Shown: positions 32,946 to 41,752 of the stretch, piece by piece
Position numbering within the stretch: position 1 is the stretch's first letter
Layout: each line of letters starts with the position of its first letter
NCBI GenBank assembly: GCA_937899835.1
Contig: CALCCE010000091.1
Location: forward strand, 1 to 54,090
From: an uncultured Flavobacteriales bacterium
GTDB taxonomy: Bacteria > Bacteroidota > Bacteroidia > Flavobacteriales_G > Salibacteraceae
Direction of reading: 5' to 3'
DNA: 54,090 nt
Made by a program: the position numbers and the translations under genes
Notes under the pieces: generated by a model
What the model saw: the letters and a program-made list of their open reading frames with translations, nothing else
Databases searched by the model: none
What the model was told of the DNA's origin: nothing

Positions 32946-33958
32946 AGTGGCGAATGAAATACCGGTGTTGGCTGGCTTTTTTGCTGGTAGTTGCGGTTTT
33001 CCAAACGGAGCTTAAAGCCCAAGACCCACAGTTCAGTCAGTTTTATGCCAATTCGCTTTTTCTCAATCCGGCTTTTGCCGGGAACACCGAGGTAGGCCGA
33101 ATGGCGCTCACCTACCGTAACCAATGGCCGTCCATTCCCGGCGGATTCATTTCCTATACTGCGGCTTATGACCACAACCTCTACAGTGCCAACAGTGGCA
33201 TAGGGGTGATGCTGGCCTACGACAAAGCGGGGAGTGGTGGCTTGCGCTACACTTCCATCAATGGAATGTATGCCTACGGTGCCCGGCTTACCCGCATGCT
33301 CACCCTGCGCTCGGGGGTGCGATTTGCCGGAGTGTTTCGCGGATTTGACCGTTCCAAATTGGTTTTTGCTGATCAGATAGCCCGTGACGGTGCGCCCATT
33401 ACCCTTGAGTCAGATTTGCAAGACAATGTCAACTATGCAGACGTTAGTGCTGGTTGGGTATTGACCCACCGCAAACATTTTTGGATAGGCATGGCCTTTG
33501 ACCACCTCAACCGTCCCGACCAGGCGTTTGCCGAGGCAGATGCCCGACTGCCCATTAAATATTCTGTCCACGGTGGTTTGAATTGGCAACTCTCGGAAGA
33601 TCAACGGGACCGCCCCGGAGCAAAGTTGACGTTTATCGGACACTACAAGGCGCAGCAAGATTGGGATCAGCTGGATTTTGGCGCTTACTGGACTTATGAT
33701 CCACTCAGCATTGGCATTTGGTACCGTGGGCTTCCAGCGGTGAAATCTTTCCGGGCAGGGTTACCCAACAACGATGCTTTTGTGGTGCTGGTGGGCTATG
33801 CATTCAATGATTTTCGGTTTGGTTACAGTTACGACCTCACCATCTCTAAATTGGTAGGACAAACCGGTGGAGCACATGAAATTAGTTTGAGCTATGAACT
33901 CCCGGCTCCTCGAAAAAAACGCCGGAGCAAGATTCTAATTCCCTGCGCCAAGTTTTAA
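32942..33958 (+). CDS. T9SS membrane protein of the PorP/SprF family
   Basis: 338 residues with a signal peptide ending in LKAQ. The mature N-terminus QDPQFSQFYANSLFLNPAFAGN is the PorP/SprF hallmark. A beta-barrel follows, with aromatic-ended strands (FRFGYSYDLTISKL, ISLSYEL). The basic C-terminal tail (APRKKRRSKILIPCAKF) is longer than I would expect for the barrel alone. Family members sit in the outer membrane and assist or anchor T9SS type B cargo encoded next to them. The ATGA overlap with the upstream adhesin implies translational coupling and a dedicated cargo-partner pair. It meets the convergent dehydrogenase gene with only 2 bp between stop codons. Confidence 0.93.
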   Translation: MKWRMKYRCWLAFLLVVAVFQTELKAQDPQFSQFYANSLFLNPAFAGNTEVGRMALTYRNQWPSIPGGFISYTAAYDHNLYSANSGIGVMLAYDKAGSGGLRYTSINGMYAYGARLTRMLTLRSGVRFAGVFRGFDRSKLVFADQIARDGAPITLESDLQDNVNYADVSAGWVLTHRKHFWIGMAFDHLNRPDQAFAEADARLPIKYSVHGGLNWQLSEDQRDRPGAKLTFIGHYKAQQDWDQLDFGAYWTYDPLSIGIWYRGLPAVKSFRAGLPNNDAFVVLVGYAFNDFRFGYSYDLTISKLVGQTGGAHEISLSYELPAPRKKRRSKILIPCAKF

Positions 33959-33960
33959 GC

Positions 33961-34821
33961 CTATGGCTGAAGGTGGTGAAAAACAGAAGAAAAGTCTTCG
34001 TCTCCCAATCCGGCTTGCTGGGCTTGTGCAAATACTTCTTTGGCCAGGTTGAGCATCGGCATGGCCAGTCCCAATTCAAAAGCAGTGTTGGCCGCAAGGT
34101 GCAGGTCTTTTTGCATCCACTTGAGTGGGAAATTGGCTTCCCGGTTGGCGTTTTCCAATTTGGGACGCAGTACCTGTAAAAAAGGTGCAGTAACCGGCAC
34201 GTTGAGCAAAACATTGAACAAGGTTTCAGAGGCCAATCCCATGGCTTGGCCTTGGGCAAAAGCTTCGCTAAAGGCCAGCATGGATTGACCCAACAATTGG
34301 TTGATGAGCAATTTCATGTTGCTGCCCATGCCATTAACGCCCAGGTGAATGGTTTTTTTGCCCATGATATCAAGTAACGGCTGTACGTATGTTACATCGG
34401 CTTCCTGGCCACCGACCAGAAAGACCAACTCTCCTTTTTCGGCGGGGCCTTTGGTACCCGCAACGGGGGCGTCTAAAAATCGAATTTGAAGGCGGTTGGC
34501 AGTTTGTGCCATTGCCCTGGAAAAATCGGGCGTTACCGTACTACAGTCCATCCATAAGCCGTTGGCTGGCATGGCGGCAAGAAATCCATCGCTACCCAGG
34601 GCCACTTCCTGAACCACTTTGGGGGAGGGCAACATGGTGATGACCACGTCTACGGCTGCAGCCAATGTAGCAGGATCGGAGGCGCGGTGGGCTCCTTGAT
34701 CGATCAGTGCCAGGTCTTTGCCCGCACTGCGGTTCCAAACCCAAAGTTCATGACCTGCTTTCAATAAGTTGGCCGCCATGCGACTGCCCATGATTCCCAT
34801 TCCTAAAACTCCGACTTTCAT
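33961..34821 (-). CDS. 3-hydroxyisobutyrate dehydrogenase-family NAD(P)-dependent oxidoreductase
   Basis: 286 residues from the ATG at 34821; an upstream start would add 35 residues without family support. The NAD(P)-binding loop is VGVLGMGIMGSRMAANLL at 3-20. The substrate segment DAPVAGTKGPAEKGELVFLVGG is near 125, and NGMGSNMKLLINQLL carries the likely catalytic Lys. The ordered domains and length match beta-hydroxyacid dehydrogenases, including the GLYR1/succinic-semialdehyde-reductase branch. The substrate is unresolved. It follows the AraC gene by 88 bp on the same strand, so that regulator may control it. Confidence 0.9.
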   Translation of the reverse strand: MKVGVLGMGIMGSRMAANLLKAGHELWVWNRSAGKDLALIDQGAHRASDPATLAAAVDVVITMLPSPKVVQEVALGSDGFLAAMPANGLWMDCSTVTPDFSRAMAQTANRLQIRFLDAPVAGTKGPAEKGELVFLVGGQEADVTYVQPLLDIMGKKTIHLGVNGMGSNMKLLINQLLGQSMLAFSEAFAQGQAMGLASETLFNVLLNVPVTAPFLQVLRPKLENANREANFPLKWMQKDLHLAANTAFELGLAMPMLNLAKEVFAQAQQAGLGDEDFSSVFHHLQP

Positions 34822-34909
34822 AGTGCTGATTTTTTTGATTGCTGATGGCAAAGGTGCGAGGTAGGCCCAACTTAAAATGCAGAAAATGCACAAAAGTGTT
34901 GTTTTTCGG

Positions 34910-35806
34910 TCAAAAAACGCCTCCACTCAAAGGAGCGCTACCGTGTTGCAAGCGGAACTGTAAGGGAGAATTTCCGAATTGTTTTCGAAAGGCCTGAATG
35001 AAGTGGGAAGTGTTGCCATAGCCCACCGAAGCCGCCATTTCGGGAATCGAAAGTTGTGATTGCAAAGCGAGTTCCCGGGCTTTGGCCATTCGTTTTTGAA
35101 TCAACCATTGCTTGGGAGAAAGGCCAAAATGACGTTTGAAATCGCGTTGAAAGGTAGAGATGCTCCGCCCGGATAGGTAGGCGTAGTCGGCAATGCTCAG
35201 TGGTTTGTTGTATTGCGCCTCCATCAATTCCCGTACGGGTCTGCGGTGGCGAGTGCTCAGTTGGCACAAGCGGTGACGCATTTCCTGGCCTTGCGGTGCT
35301 TCCAAGAGTAAATAGAACAACTCCAACAATTTAGGTCGGGTCAGAGGGGACCTGGAAGCACTGGAATGATTGTAAAGGCGGTGCAGGTTTTCCACGTAAG
35401 TGGCTACCATTTCGCTGGTGGTGAGGGTAAATAGCGCTGTAGTTGTGCCGGGGGAATGCGCCTGTAAAGTAGCGCCTAAAAATTGATCGATCAAGGCATC
35501 GTCAAAAAAGAACACCGTGGCTTTAAACGATCCTTTTGCGGGCAACACATCCGAAACGAAGTAGAGCCCTTTGGGTAACAAAACGAGATTACCCGCCGGA
35601 ATGCGCTGCACCAGCCCTTCTTCTGTTTCCACGCGCAGGGTGCCTTGGGTCACCAGGGTAATGGCGTGGGCCGATAAATACCTTTCCTGGTTTTCGCTTA
35701 CCTGATCCACCGTTTTGCCCAGAATGCAACAGGGATCGTCGACCAATATCTTTTGAATCGCAGGGTTGGTGTAGAATGCAGCAGGAACTACTTTCAAAGC
35801 TTGCAT
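34910..35806 (-). CDS. AraC-family transcriptional regulator
   Basis: 298 residues. The N-terminal half is a cupin-like sensory domain (ITLVTQGTLRVETEEGLVQRIPAGNLVLLPKGLYFVSD). The C-terminal ~100 residues hold two helix-turn-helix motifs, with LSIADYAYLSGRSISTFQRDFKRHFGLSPKQWL and SIPEMAASVGYGNTSHFIQAFRKQFGNSPLQFR, the AraC/XylS signature. The gene is on the same strand as and upstream of the dehydrogenase, so it is a plausible local activator. The ligand is unknown. Confidence 0.93.
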   Translation of the reverse strand: MQALKVVPAAFYTNPAIQKILVDDPCCILGKTVDQVSENQERYLSAHAITLVTQGTLRVETEEGLVQRIPAGNLVLLPKGLYFVSDVLPAKGSFKATVFFFDDALIDQFLGATLQAHSPGTTTALFTLTTSEMVATYVENLHRLYNHSSASRSPLTRPKLLELFYLLLEAPQGQEMRHRLCQLSTRHRRPVRELMEAQYNKPLSIADYAYLSGRSISTFQRDFKRHFGLSPKQWLIQKRMAKARELALQSQLSIPEMAASVGYGNTSHFIQAFRKQFGNSPLQFRLQHGSAPLSGGVF

Positions 35807-35915
35807 GGTACAAAGGAACGAAATGCCTTTTTATCAGTCGACCTGCCACAAAAATCGATTTTAGCCCAGTAAACCAAGGTGGGGCCTTCAAATGTTTGGG
35901 TTGTAGCCTACCGAT

Positions 35916-37106
35916 CTACTCGCCTTTCAAAATGGCTTTTGCAGCATCAATACCTGAAAACCCGGCACCGTGAACGGTTGAGGAAGCTTCTTCGTGGTAG
36001 GCTTCACCGGCAAAGTACAACTTACGGTCAACCGTTTCCCGCAACGCATTCTGCACACTGGTGAAGTTGTTGTCATAATGGCTGTAGGAGCCTTGAATGT
36101 AAGGTTGTGCCGACCAATTTTGAACGTGGGATTTTTCGAGGTTGGCAGAGGCCTTGCCGTCAAAAATTTCATCGAGCTCGTCGAGCACCCGGGTTAAGAT
36201 GCGGGAATCACTGCCCAAGGAAGTATATTGTGTCGCTTCGGTATCTACCGAAAACAGAGTCAACAAATTGTCGGAGGTATCTTTCTTGAATGCCCCATCA
36301 ATGTAGAGGTGCGATTTTGAAAAATAGCCTACCAGGTTGTGCATCATCAACATGTCGGGATAGAACCGTTCCTTCATTTTCAAAAATACCTTTAAGCCAT
36401 CGGGCATGGAAACCTCTTCGAGTGCATCCAGTTTATTGGCCGGAAGCGCAGGTGCAAAATCAATCAATCCCTTTTGCAAAATGGTTAAGGGGACCGTCAC
36501 AATCACTTTGTCCGCTTTAAAGGAAGTACCATCATCGGTGACCACCTCAATTTGATCGCCAGCGTAATCAATAGCGGTTACCGGGGTGCTGGTGCGAATG
36601 CGCGATGCAAAAGGCGGTACAATGTATTGCTCGAAAAAGTCGAACCAGGTGGTTTTTTTGAACTTGTATTCCGAATAGAGGTTCGAAACCCAATTTTGGT
36701 TGCGCAAACGGCCGTTGTGCCAGGTTTGGTAGGTCTGAGGGTCGTAGGGAATCAGTTCTATATTGCCTTCAATGTTGTCGTCTTGAATCAATTCACCGAA
36801 TACCGACGGATCGGTATGGATCCACTCGGCCCCTAAGTCGATGGGAAAGTCGGTGAAGCCTTCCAGCTTTTTCACACGGCCGCCGATAGCCGTATCGGCC
36901 TCCAAAATTTCAAAGTCGATGTTGTGCTGTTGCAATAAATGCCCGGCCATCAGGCCAGCAGCACCCGCTCCAATAATGATGACCCTACCCGAAAAGTTGA
37001 CCTCAAAACCTTCGTCTTCCTCTTTGCAGCTGGTCAGTAACGAGGGGAGAAAGGCGGTACCCAGTCCCAGTAAGGCAGTTTTTTTAATAAATTCTTCACG
37101 TGTCAT
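35916..37106 (-). CDS. Flavin monoamine oxidase-family lipoprotein
   Basis: 396 residues from the ATG at 37106. The N-terminus (TALLGLGTAFLPSLLTSC) is a signal peptide with a lipobox ending at Cys27, so it is probably lipid-anchored. The FAD motif VIIIGAGAAGLMAGHLL is at residues 42-58, IGGRVKKL near 74 is the GG motif of amine oxidases, and the C-terminal LYFAGEAYHEEASSTVHGAGFSGIDAA is the FAD-binding end of the family. It oxidises amines or amino acids with O2, giving aldehyde, ammonia and peroxide; the substrate is unknown. Its start overlaps the outer-membrane protein gene by 4 bp (ATGA), so the two are translationally coupled. Confidence 0.9.
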   Translation of the reverse strand: MTREEFIKKTALLGLGTAFLPSLLTSCKEEDEGFEVNFSGRVIIIGAGAAGLMAGHLLQQHNIDFEILEADTAIGGRVKKLEGFTDFPIDLGAEWIHTDPSVFGELIQDDNIEGNIELIPYDPQTYQTWHNGRLRNQNWVSNLYSEYKFKKTTWFDFFEQYIVPPFASRIRTSTPVTAIDYAGDQIEVVTDDGTSFKADKVIVTVPLTILQKGLIDFAPALPANKLDALEEVSMPDGLKVFLKMKERFYPDMLMMHNLVGYFSKSHLYIDGAFKKDTSDNLLTLFSVDTEATQYTSLGSDSRILTRVLDELDEIFDGKASANLEKSHVQNWSAQPYIQGSYSHYDNNFTSVQNALRETVDRKLYFAGEAYHEEASSTVHGAGFSGIDAAKAILKGE

Positions 37107-37741
37107 TCGTTTACCTCCTGCTTTTCGTTTGCCGTTTTTTGAAATGTCGCAGGCCAATAGCTTAATCCAAGGCCCACCGTTAGCCAACCCGAATGTCCCT
37201 GACCAAAGGACAGGGAAGAGCCATAGCCTACCTGGCTTTGTAAGCCCCAATGTTTCCCGATGCGCCAGCCGATCTCATACTGAAGCGATGGAATGAAAAA
37301 ATCAGAGCGTTCGCGTTCCCTTTCAAGGATTTCTCCTTGAAAATTGACCGTGACTCCGGTAACCTCATAGCGGTTTTGATAGCCCAAACCTATAGAAACT
37401 GCCGACCACCTTCGGCGGTCACTTTTTCGGCGAAGTATACCGGCAGTGCCTTGATAAAGCACCGAAGTGTAATTGTTTTGAAGGGAATGAAATCCCACTC
37501 TTGGTCCTACAAAAAGTACATGTTGCCGCTGGGGACCGGCTTCAGCGGTTGCAGTTCCCAAAGCGAGTTCCTTCAGGAAAAAGCGACCGGTAAGTTGGGC
37601 TCCCGGGCGAATGGCGTAGGCGCTAAAGTAACCTACCGAAACTTGTCCTAAACCGGGTTGAAAATCCTGGGCTTGGGAAGGTGGGGTTAAACTGATGAGC
37701 AACCAAAGGCAACAGCAGTTCCAAAAGATTCGATAGCACAT
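37103..37741 (-). CDS. Predicted outer-membrane beta-barrel protein
   Basis: 212 residues from the ATG at 37741; upstream in-frame codons add 33 residues with no signal-peptide logic. The signal peptide is MCYRIFWNCCCLWLLISL...SQAQ. The mature part alternates polar and hydrophobic strands with aromatic ends (VSVGYFSAY, LYQGTAGILRR, WSAVSIGLGYQNRYEV, LSYWPATF), which fits a small eight-stranded barrel. No known family was recognised. It is the first gene of the pair with the flavin amine oxidase and divergent from the membrane AraC regulator at 37850. An outer-membrane channel or scaffold for the enzyme is plausible. Confidence 0.75.
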   Translation of the reverse strand: MCYRIFWNCCCLWLLISLTPPSQAQDFQPGLGQVSVGYFSAYAIRPGAQLTGRFFLKELALGTATAEAGPQRQHVLFVGPRVGFHSLQNNYTSVLYQGTAGILRRKSDRRRWSAVSIGLGYQNRYEVTGVTVNFQGEILERERERSDFFIPSLQYEIGWRIGKHWGLQSQVGYGSSLSFGQGHSGWLTVGLGLSYWPATFQKTANEKQEVNE

Positions 37742-37849
37742 GAACAAATAACTTTTGATCGAAAATAACGCAATTGCGGTTCGGTGCTGATTTGTAGATT
37801 CGTACAAACACGTCCTAAATCCTGATTTGGGGCGTGCCAAAACCTGAAA

Positions 37850-38908
37850 ATGGAGTGGTCTCAGATTTATACGAGCCTGGACATCATGTCCTTAGCGGGA
37901 ACCATCGTGTTGGTGGTGTTTTTAGCCCGTTCACGGAAAATTCCCGGTAAAAAAGGGTTGTTGGGCGCTTGTTTGCTCCAGGTATTCACCATCTATTTGT
38001 TCGATTGGTATTGGTCGGAGCACATTGTCCCAGTCATTTTGCAGGAAATGTTGCAGTTGGGCTTGGGCAGTTGCCTGCTCGAATATTTACTGGATTGGCG
38101 CAGCCCACCCGCGGCTTGGCGCTGGTGGATCCATGCCGGAATTGGTATGGTCAACCTGTGTATGGTTGGTGCTTCCTTCGCTTTGGGGTGGACCCCGGAG
38201 TTTTTCTTTGCCTCTGCTTATTACTTTGCTTTAGAGTTCTTCAATTTGCTGGCCGGTTTGGGCTACACGGCTGCGTTACTGGCCACCTTCTTTACCCTGC
38301 GCGGACAAATTCCCGCCTTGCCAAAACCCAAAATGCATTGGGCCATGGTGCTTTCCATATCCTTTGGCGGCCTGTTTTTAATTCTTTTCACCTCTGAATT
38401 TGTTACCAACGTAGCGGGAGAGTCAGAGTTGCTTTGGGTGTTTCAATCGGCAGCTTCGTTTTTGTTGGTTGTATACATTCTATGGCAGAGCTATCGGTTG
38501 GGTTTCTTTGTGGGCCCCATTGCTGCAGGGCAGATCTCTGAAGTTGCCGAGGAAGATGAACGCTGGAAAAAGCTTTTCGCAAAATTGGACGACCGCATCC
38601 GCAACGAGTCGTGGTATTTGCAACCTCAACTGAAGGTAGACGATTTGGCCCAGCGCATGCAAACCAACAGCCGTTACATTTCCAAGGCCGTCAACGAAGC
38701 CTATGGCGATTCGGTGACCAACTATCTGAATGCCTTACGCATCGAACATTTCAAGCGCGAATTAGCCAAACCTACCGGCCGGCAATATGCTTTGGATGCG
38801 TTAGCACTGGATTGTGGCTTCAATTCCAAGTCTTCCTTCAACCGCTTATTCAAGCAGCACGAGGGCATGACGCCATCGGCTTACCGGGATGGGGTGGGAG
38901 GAGGATAA
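37850..38908 (+). CDS. AraC-family regulator with N-terminal transmembrane sensor
   Basis: 352 residues. Residues about 10-225 contain six to seven hydrophobic helices (for example LAGTIVLVVFLARS, VNLCMVGASFALGW, FASAYYFALEFFNLLAGLGYTAALLATFF, MVLSISFGGLFLILF). A linker follows, then an AraC DNA-binding domain (about 250-345) with KVDDLAQRMQTNSRYISKAVNEAYGDSVTNYLN and ALDALALDCGFNSKSSFNRLFKQHEGMTPSAYR. This class of inner-membrane one-component regulator is common in Bacteroidota. It is divergent from the outer-membrane protein/amine oxidase operon, separated by 108 bp, which suggests direct control of that pair. Confidence 0.9.
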   Translation: MEWSQIYTSLDIMSLAGTIVLVVFLARSRKIPGKKGLLGACLLQVFTIYLFDWYWSEHIVPVILQEMLQLGLGSCLLEYLLDWRSPPAAWRWWIHAGIGMVNLCMVGASFALGWTPEFFFASAYYFALEFFNLLAGLGYTAALLATFFTLRGQIPALPKPKMHWAMVLSISFGGLFLILFTSEFVTNVAGESELLWVFQSAASFLLVVYILWQSYRLGFFVGPIAAGQISEVAEEDERWKKLFAKLDDRIRNESWYLQPQLKVDDLAQRMQTNSRYISKAVNEAYGDSVTNYLNALRIEHFKRELAKPTGRQYALDALALDCGFNSKSSFNRLFKQHEGMTPSAYRDGVGGG

Positions 38909-38994
38909 AATGATAGGTGCTTGCTTTTCAATGGAACAGTCGGCGAACTACTACAGGTATTTTCTGAGTATGTTCATTTTCAAACTAAAATGCT

Positions 38995-39381
38995 GTGAAG
39001 TTCAATGAGAATGCAATTCTGAGTTACCTCTTTTTAGCCTTGATTCTGCTGTTGACCACCCCCGCCTTCGCAGACTATAGCATGGGGGCTACCGATGTTG
39101 TCGTGATTGTGGGTGGAGGAGGGTTGCACCTCGTAAACCTGTTGGCGTTGATTTATTTTGCAGTCATACGCCTGGCTCGGAAATCGGCTAAAGGTCGCGT
39201 TGGATTACACGTTTGCTGCTGTGGTTTGCTCCTCTTCTCCAGTTGGGCCATTCTCGCTTTGGGCGATGACATCGATCGTGGGTTTTTCACCTATTGTATT
39301 GCTATTGGGTTGTTGGGTATTTTGCTCATCGTTTGGAACTACCGAAGGAGGATACCCCAACAGGGGAAACGAATGGGCTGA
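38995..39381 (+). CDS. Small multi-pass membrane protein
   Basis: 128 residues from a GTG at 38995. Hydrophobic segments include LSYLFLALILLLTTPAFAD (which could also be a signal peptide), DVVVIVGGGGLHLVNLLALIYFAVI, GLHVCCCGLLLFSSWAILALG and FFTYCIAIGLLGILLIVWNY, so three to four helices. A basic tail ends the protein. No family was recognised. It follows the membrane AraC gene by 86 bp. Confidence 0.6.
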   Translation: MKFNENAILSYLFLALILLLTTPAFADYSMGATDVVVIVGGGGLHLVNLLALIYFAVIRLARKSAKGRVGLHVCCCGLLLFSSWAILALGDDIDRGFFTYCIAIGLLGILLIVWNYRRRIPQQGKRMG

Positions 39382-39489
39382 ACACAGTTCTTGGAGAGGC
39401 GAAGCTTTGCCGATTCAAAGTTTCCCCAAACTGCTTGCCCATTCAACGGAATAGTGGTTGAGTAATGTGTGCCTGGCGGGGATGAAAAT

Positions 39490-40137
39490 TTAGTTTGCAG
39501 TTAACTGCTTTTGCCTTCGAAGTACCGTACGGTGCAGCCCTACAATCCAAGCTAAAACGAATAGAAAAGATACTTTTTGAAGCATCGGCAATGCTTCCAG
39601 GAAATGGCCCGTGTAGTAGATAAAGTTGTTGGCGCCCAGCAAAAGAAGGCACAATATGCTGCTTATTTTATATCCCTTTAGGTCGCTTTGCCAAAGCTCC
39701 CACAAGATGCCTGAAACCGTCACCAACCCAAACATACTGGCCACAATGGTCAATAGGTCGTGGTAGTTGGTAAACAGGAACATGGTCGCCAACATGGCTA
39801 TGATGCCGTTGATAGCAATGAGGAATTTCCAACCTTTTTGTTGGGCGAAGTATACGGCGAATTGAATGAAGAAAGCGCTAAGACCGGCACACAATACCCC
39901 CATACCGAAAATGGCAAAAGGTCTTGCCGGGTTGGGGCTTCCATTCATTCCCGCTTCAAGCATCAGGTTGCACCAATAATTGTGTATCCAATCGAAACCG
40001 GTAGCGTTTAAGTCAGCCTGATTGCCTCCCGGATATAGCGTGGATGCATACAGGTAGAGGCCAAAGAACCCTGCTATCCCAATCGGTGGAAGCAATCCAA
40101 ACCAAGCGTGGAGGGTGGAAGGCTCACGGTTTGCCAT
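39490..40137 (-). CDS. Predicted six-helix integral membrane protein
   Basis: 215 residues from the ATG at 40137, preferred over a TTG three codons upstream. Hydrophobic segments lie near residues 12-32, 67-95, 104-122, 128-145, 160-180 and 185-205. Polar motifs include an aromatic-rich IHNYWCNLMLEAGMNG loop. The pattern resembles uncharacterised DUF998-like membrane proteins, but I am not certain. It has no close partner; a terminator to its right separates it from the phosphatase-like gene. Confidence 0.7.
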   Translation of the reverse strand: MANREPSTLHAWFGLLPPIGIAGFFGLYLYASTLYPGGNQADLNATGFDWIHNYWCNLMLEAGMNGSPNPARPFAIFGMGVLCAGLSAFFIQFAVYFAQQKGWKFLIAINGIIAMLATMFLFTNYHDLLTIVASMFGLVTVSGILWELWQSDLKGYKISSILCLLLLGANNFIYYTGHFLEALPMLQKVSFLFVLAWIVGLHRTVLRRQKQLTAN

Positions 40138-40210
40138 GCTGTCCAAAGATAAACAGCAAATGCACTTAGAAGCTCTTTATCCCTATTGGGCGAGCTTTTA
40201 GCGATCAACA

Positions 40211-40238
40211 AAAACGCCCGACGAAAGCCGGGCGTTTT
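40211..40238. terminator. Intrinsic terminator for the phosphatase-like gene
   Basis: AAAACGCCCG (40211-40220) and CGGGCGTTTT (40229-40238) form a perfect 10-bp stem with an 8-nt loop and T/A tracts at both ends. It lies beyond the stop of the minus-strand gene ending at 40270 and can also insulate the 5' side of the gene starting at 40137. Confidence 0.92.
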
Positions 40239-40269
40239 TTAATTAGAGCGTGTTTGCTAATACCTTGGG

Positions 40270-41547
40270 TCAGGTAGACCAAGGATAATCATCATACACA
40301 TAAGCCGGGTTCTCCTTCAGCGTATCGCCGGTCAGGGTTTTCCAACCACTGTCGCTGGACGATTTAATGCCTTTTATGTTGTAGTTATAGATGTTGACCA
40401 CAGTGGCATTGTACTTTGGCCCAATCAGCAGAATGCGCGAGTGAATCGTACTTATTTTCTTGTGGGTGGGGTCGGTGATTACCCTGCAATTCGGCTGCAA
40501 TTGTCCGGTGCCGCCCAAAAGCTTGTGTACCGTAGTACCGCGAATAAACGCTTCATTCAGCGACATGCTGGTGTACTGCCGGGCCAGGTAGGTAGAAGCG
40601 ATGATGCCGGTACGGTCGTGGCCGCTGGCACAGTGGATGTAATATACGTGAGGCAATTCACCGGTTTCGAGGTGGTTCATTTTTTCGTGCAACATCTTAG
40701 AGCACGAAGCATCAAAATTGTCAATGGTGCTGTCCACTGTCACATCCGGGTTGATGGAATAGTTGACCATGCGGCAATTCATACCTGTGACAGGGTCCGT
40801 CCAGTGGCCGGTTTGGGGATACCAGGCCTGATCGGCGAGTTGGCTTTCGTTGGTGCCCCCCATGGATTGAATTTCGTAGTTGAGAAAGCTCTTTTCGTCT
40901 CCGGGGCTCTGCAGGTTCACATCGCACCATACGTAATCGCCAATGCTGTAGAAATCATTGCCGGTTGCTTCTTTGTAGCGTGTAGCCAAGATGTCGTGGA
41001 CGACCTGAAAATCAATGGACTGAGGGCCCCAGTTGACTTTTGCGGGGGCCAGCGGGCAATTTCCCCGAAACATCACATTGCCGTTGGTGTTTTTATCTAC
41101 CATAAACACCACCTGGGTGTTCAAGGGTTGGCAGGTGGATTGCACTCCGGAAGGTACCGTACCGGTAGGTTTAGAAACCGGGATGGTCAAGGGGTGGCCG
41201 GGGATTTCCGTAAGAATATTGGCATTGTTGGCATCGTTGGGAATGTGCCAGGGCAAAGTAGCATTGTTCAAGGAGAAATCAATTTTGCAGGACGCCGAAC
41301 CGCCATTTGAACCGTACTTGATACTTACGTGGCCGTCTACATAGCCATCGCTTTGACTGATGGTGACGGCCACTCCTGAACCGGAAGTAGCACTGGTAGA
41401 GCCAATGGTTACACTGGTACCGGTTTTGGTCGTTGATGGATCGGTTGGATCAGGATAAGATAAAGATCCAGAAGTGATTTTGAGCGTAGCTTCGATATGT
41501 GGCCCAGGAGCCAAGGTGAAGGTTTTAGAGGGAACTGTTGCACTCAT
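40270..41547 (-). CDS. Cysteine-phosphatase-like protein with beta-rich N-terminal half
   Basis: 425 residues from the ATG at 41547; a TTG nine codons upstream is less likely. Residues 306-312 (CASGHDR) form the Cx5R active-site loop of tyrosine/dual-specificity phosphatases in the context YYIHCASGHDRTG, with Cys306 as nucleophile and Arg312 binding phosphate. A candidate general-acid Asp lies upstream in the 240-290 region. The N-terminal ~145 residues are Ser/Thr/Gly-rich strands (GSLSYPDPTDPSTTKTGTSV) of unknown family. There is no signal peptide, so the protein seems cytoplasmic unless exported by another route. It stands alone with a strong terminator at 40211. The substrate, protein or phosphoinositide, cannot be told. 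Confidence 0.75.
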   Translation of the reverse strand: MSATVPSKTFTLAPGPHIEATLKITSGSLSYPDPTDPSTTKTGTSVTIGSTSATSGSGVAVTISQSDGYVDGHVSIKYGSNGGSASCKIDFSLNNATLPWHIPNDANNANILTEIPGHPLTIPVSKPTGTVPSGVQSTCQPLNTQVVFMVDKNTNGNVMFRGNCPLAPAKVNWGPQSIDFQVVHDILATRYKEATGNDFYSIGDYVWCDVNLQSPGDEKSFLNYEIQSMGGTNESQLADQAWYPQTGHWTDPVTGMNCRMVNYSINPDVTVDSTIDNFDASCSKMLHEKMNHLETGELPHVYYIHCASGHDRTGIIASTYLARQYTSMSLNEAFIRGTTVHKLLGGTGQLQPNCRVITDPTHKKISTIHSRILLIGPKYNATVVNIYNYNIKGIKSSSDSGWKTLTGDTLKENPAYVYDDYPWST

Positions 41548-41752
41548 TAGAATGGGGGTGTTTTGATTTGTCAACCAAACTAATTCAACTATAGAGACTT
41601 TATGTAGAATTTGTCATCAAAGGGAAGAAAACCTGCATCAAGGGGAGATTTTGAATACCACGAGTATGGCATTGCAGTGCAGGGTTGGGCCGGCCACACT
41701 ATGAACCAATGAGCCATGTGAAGGCAACAACTGGTTGCGCGTGTTCTTTAAT

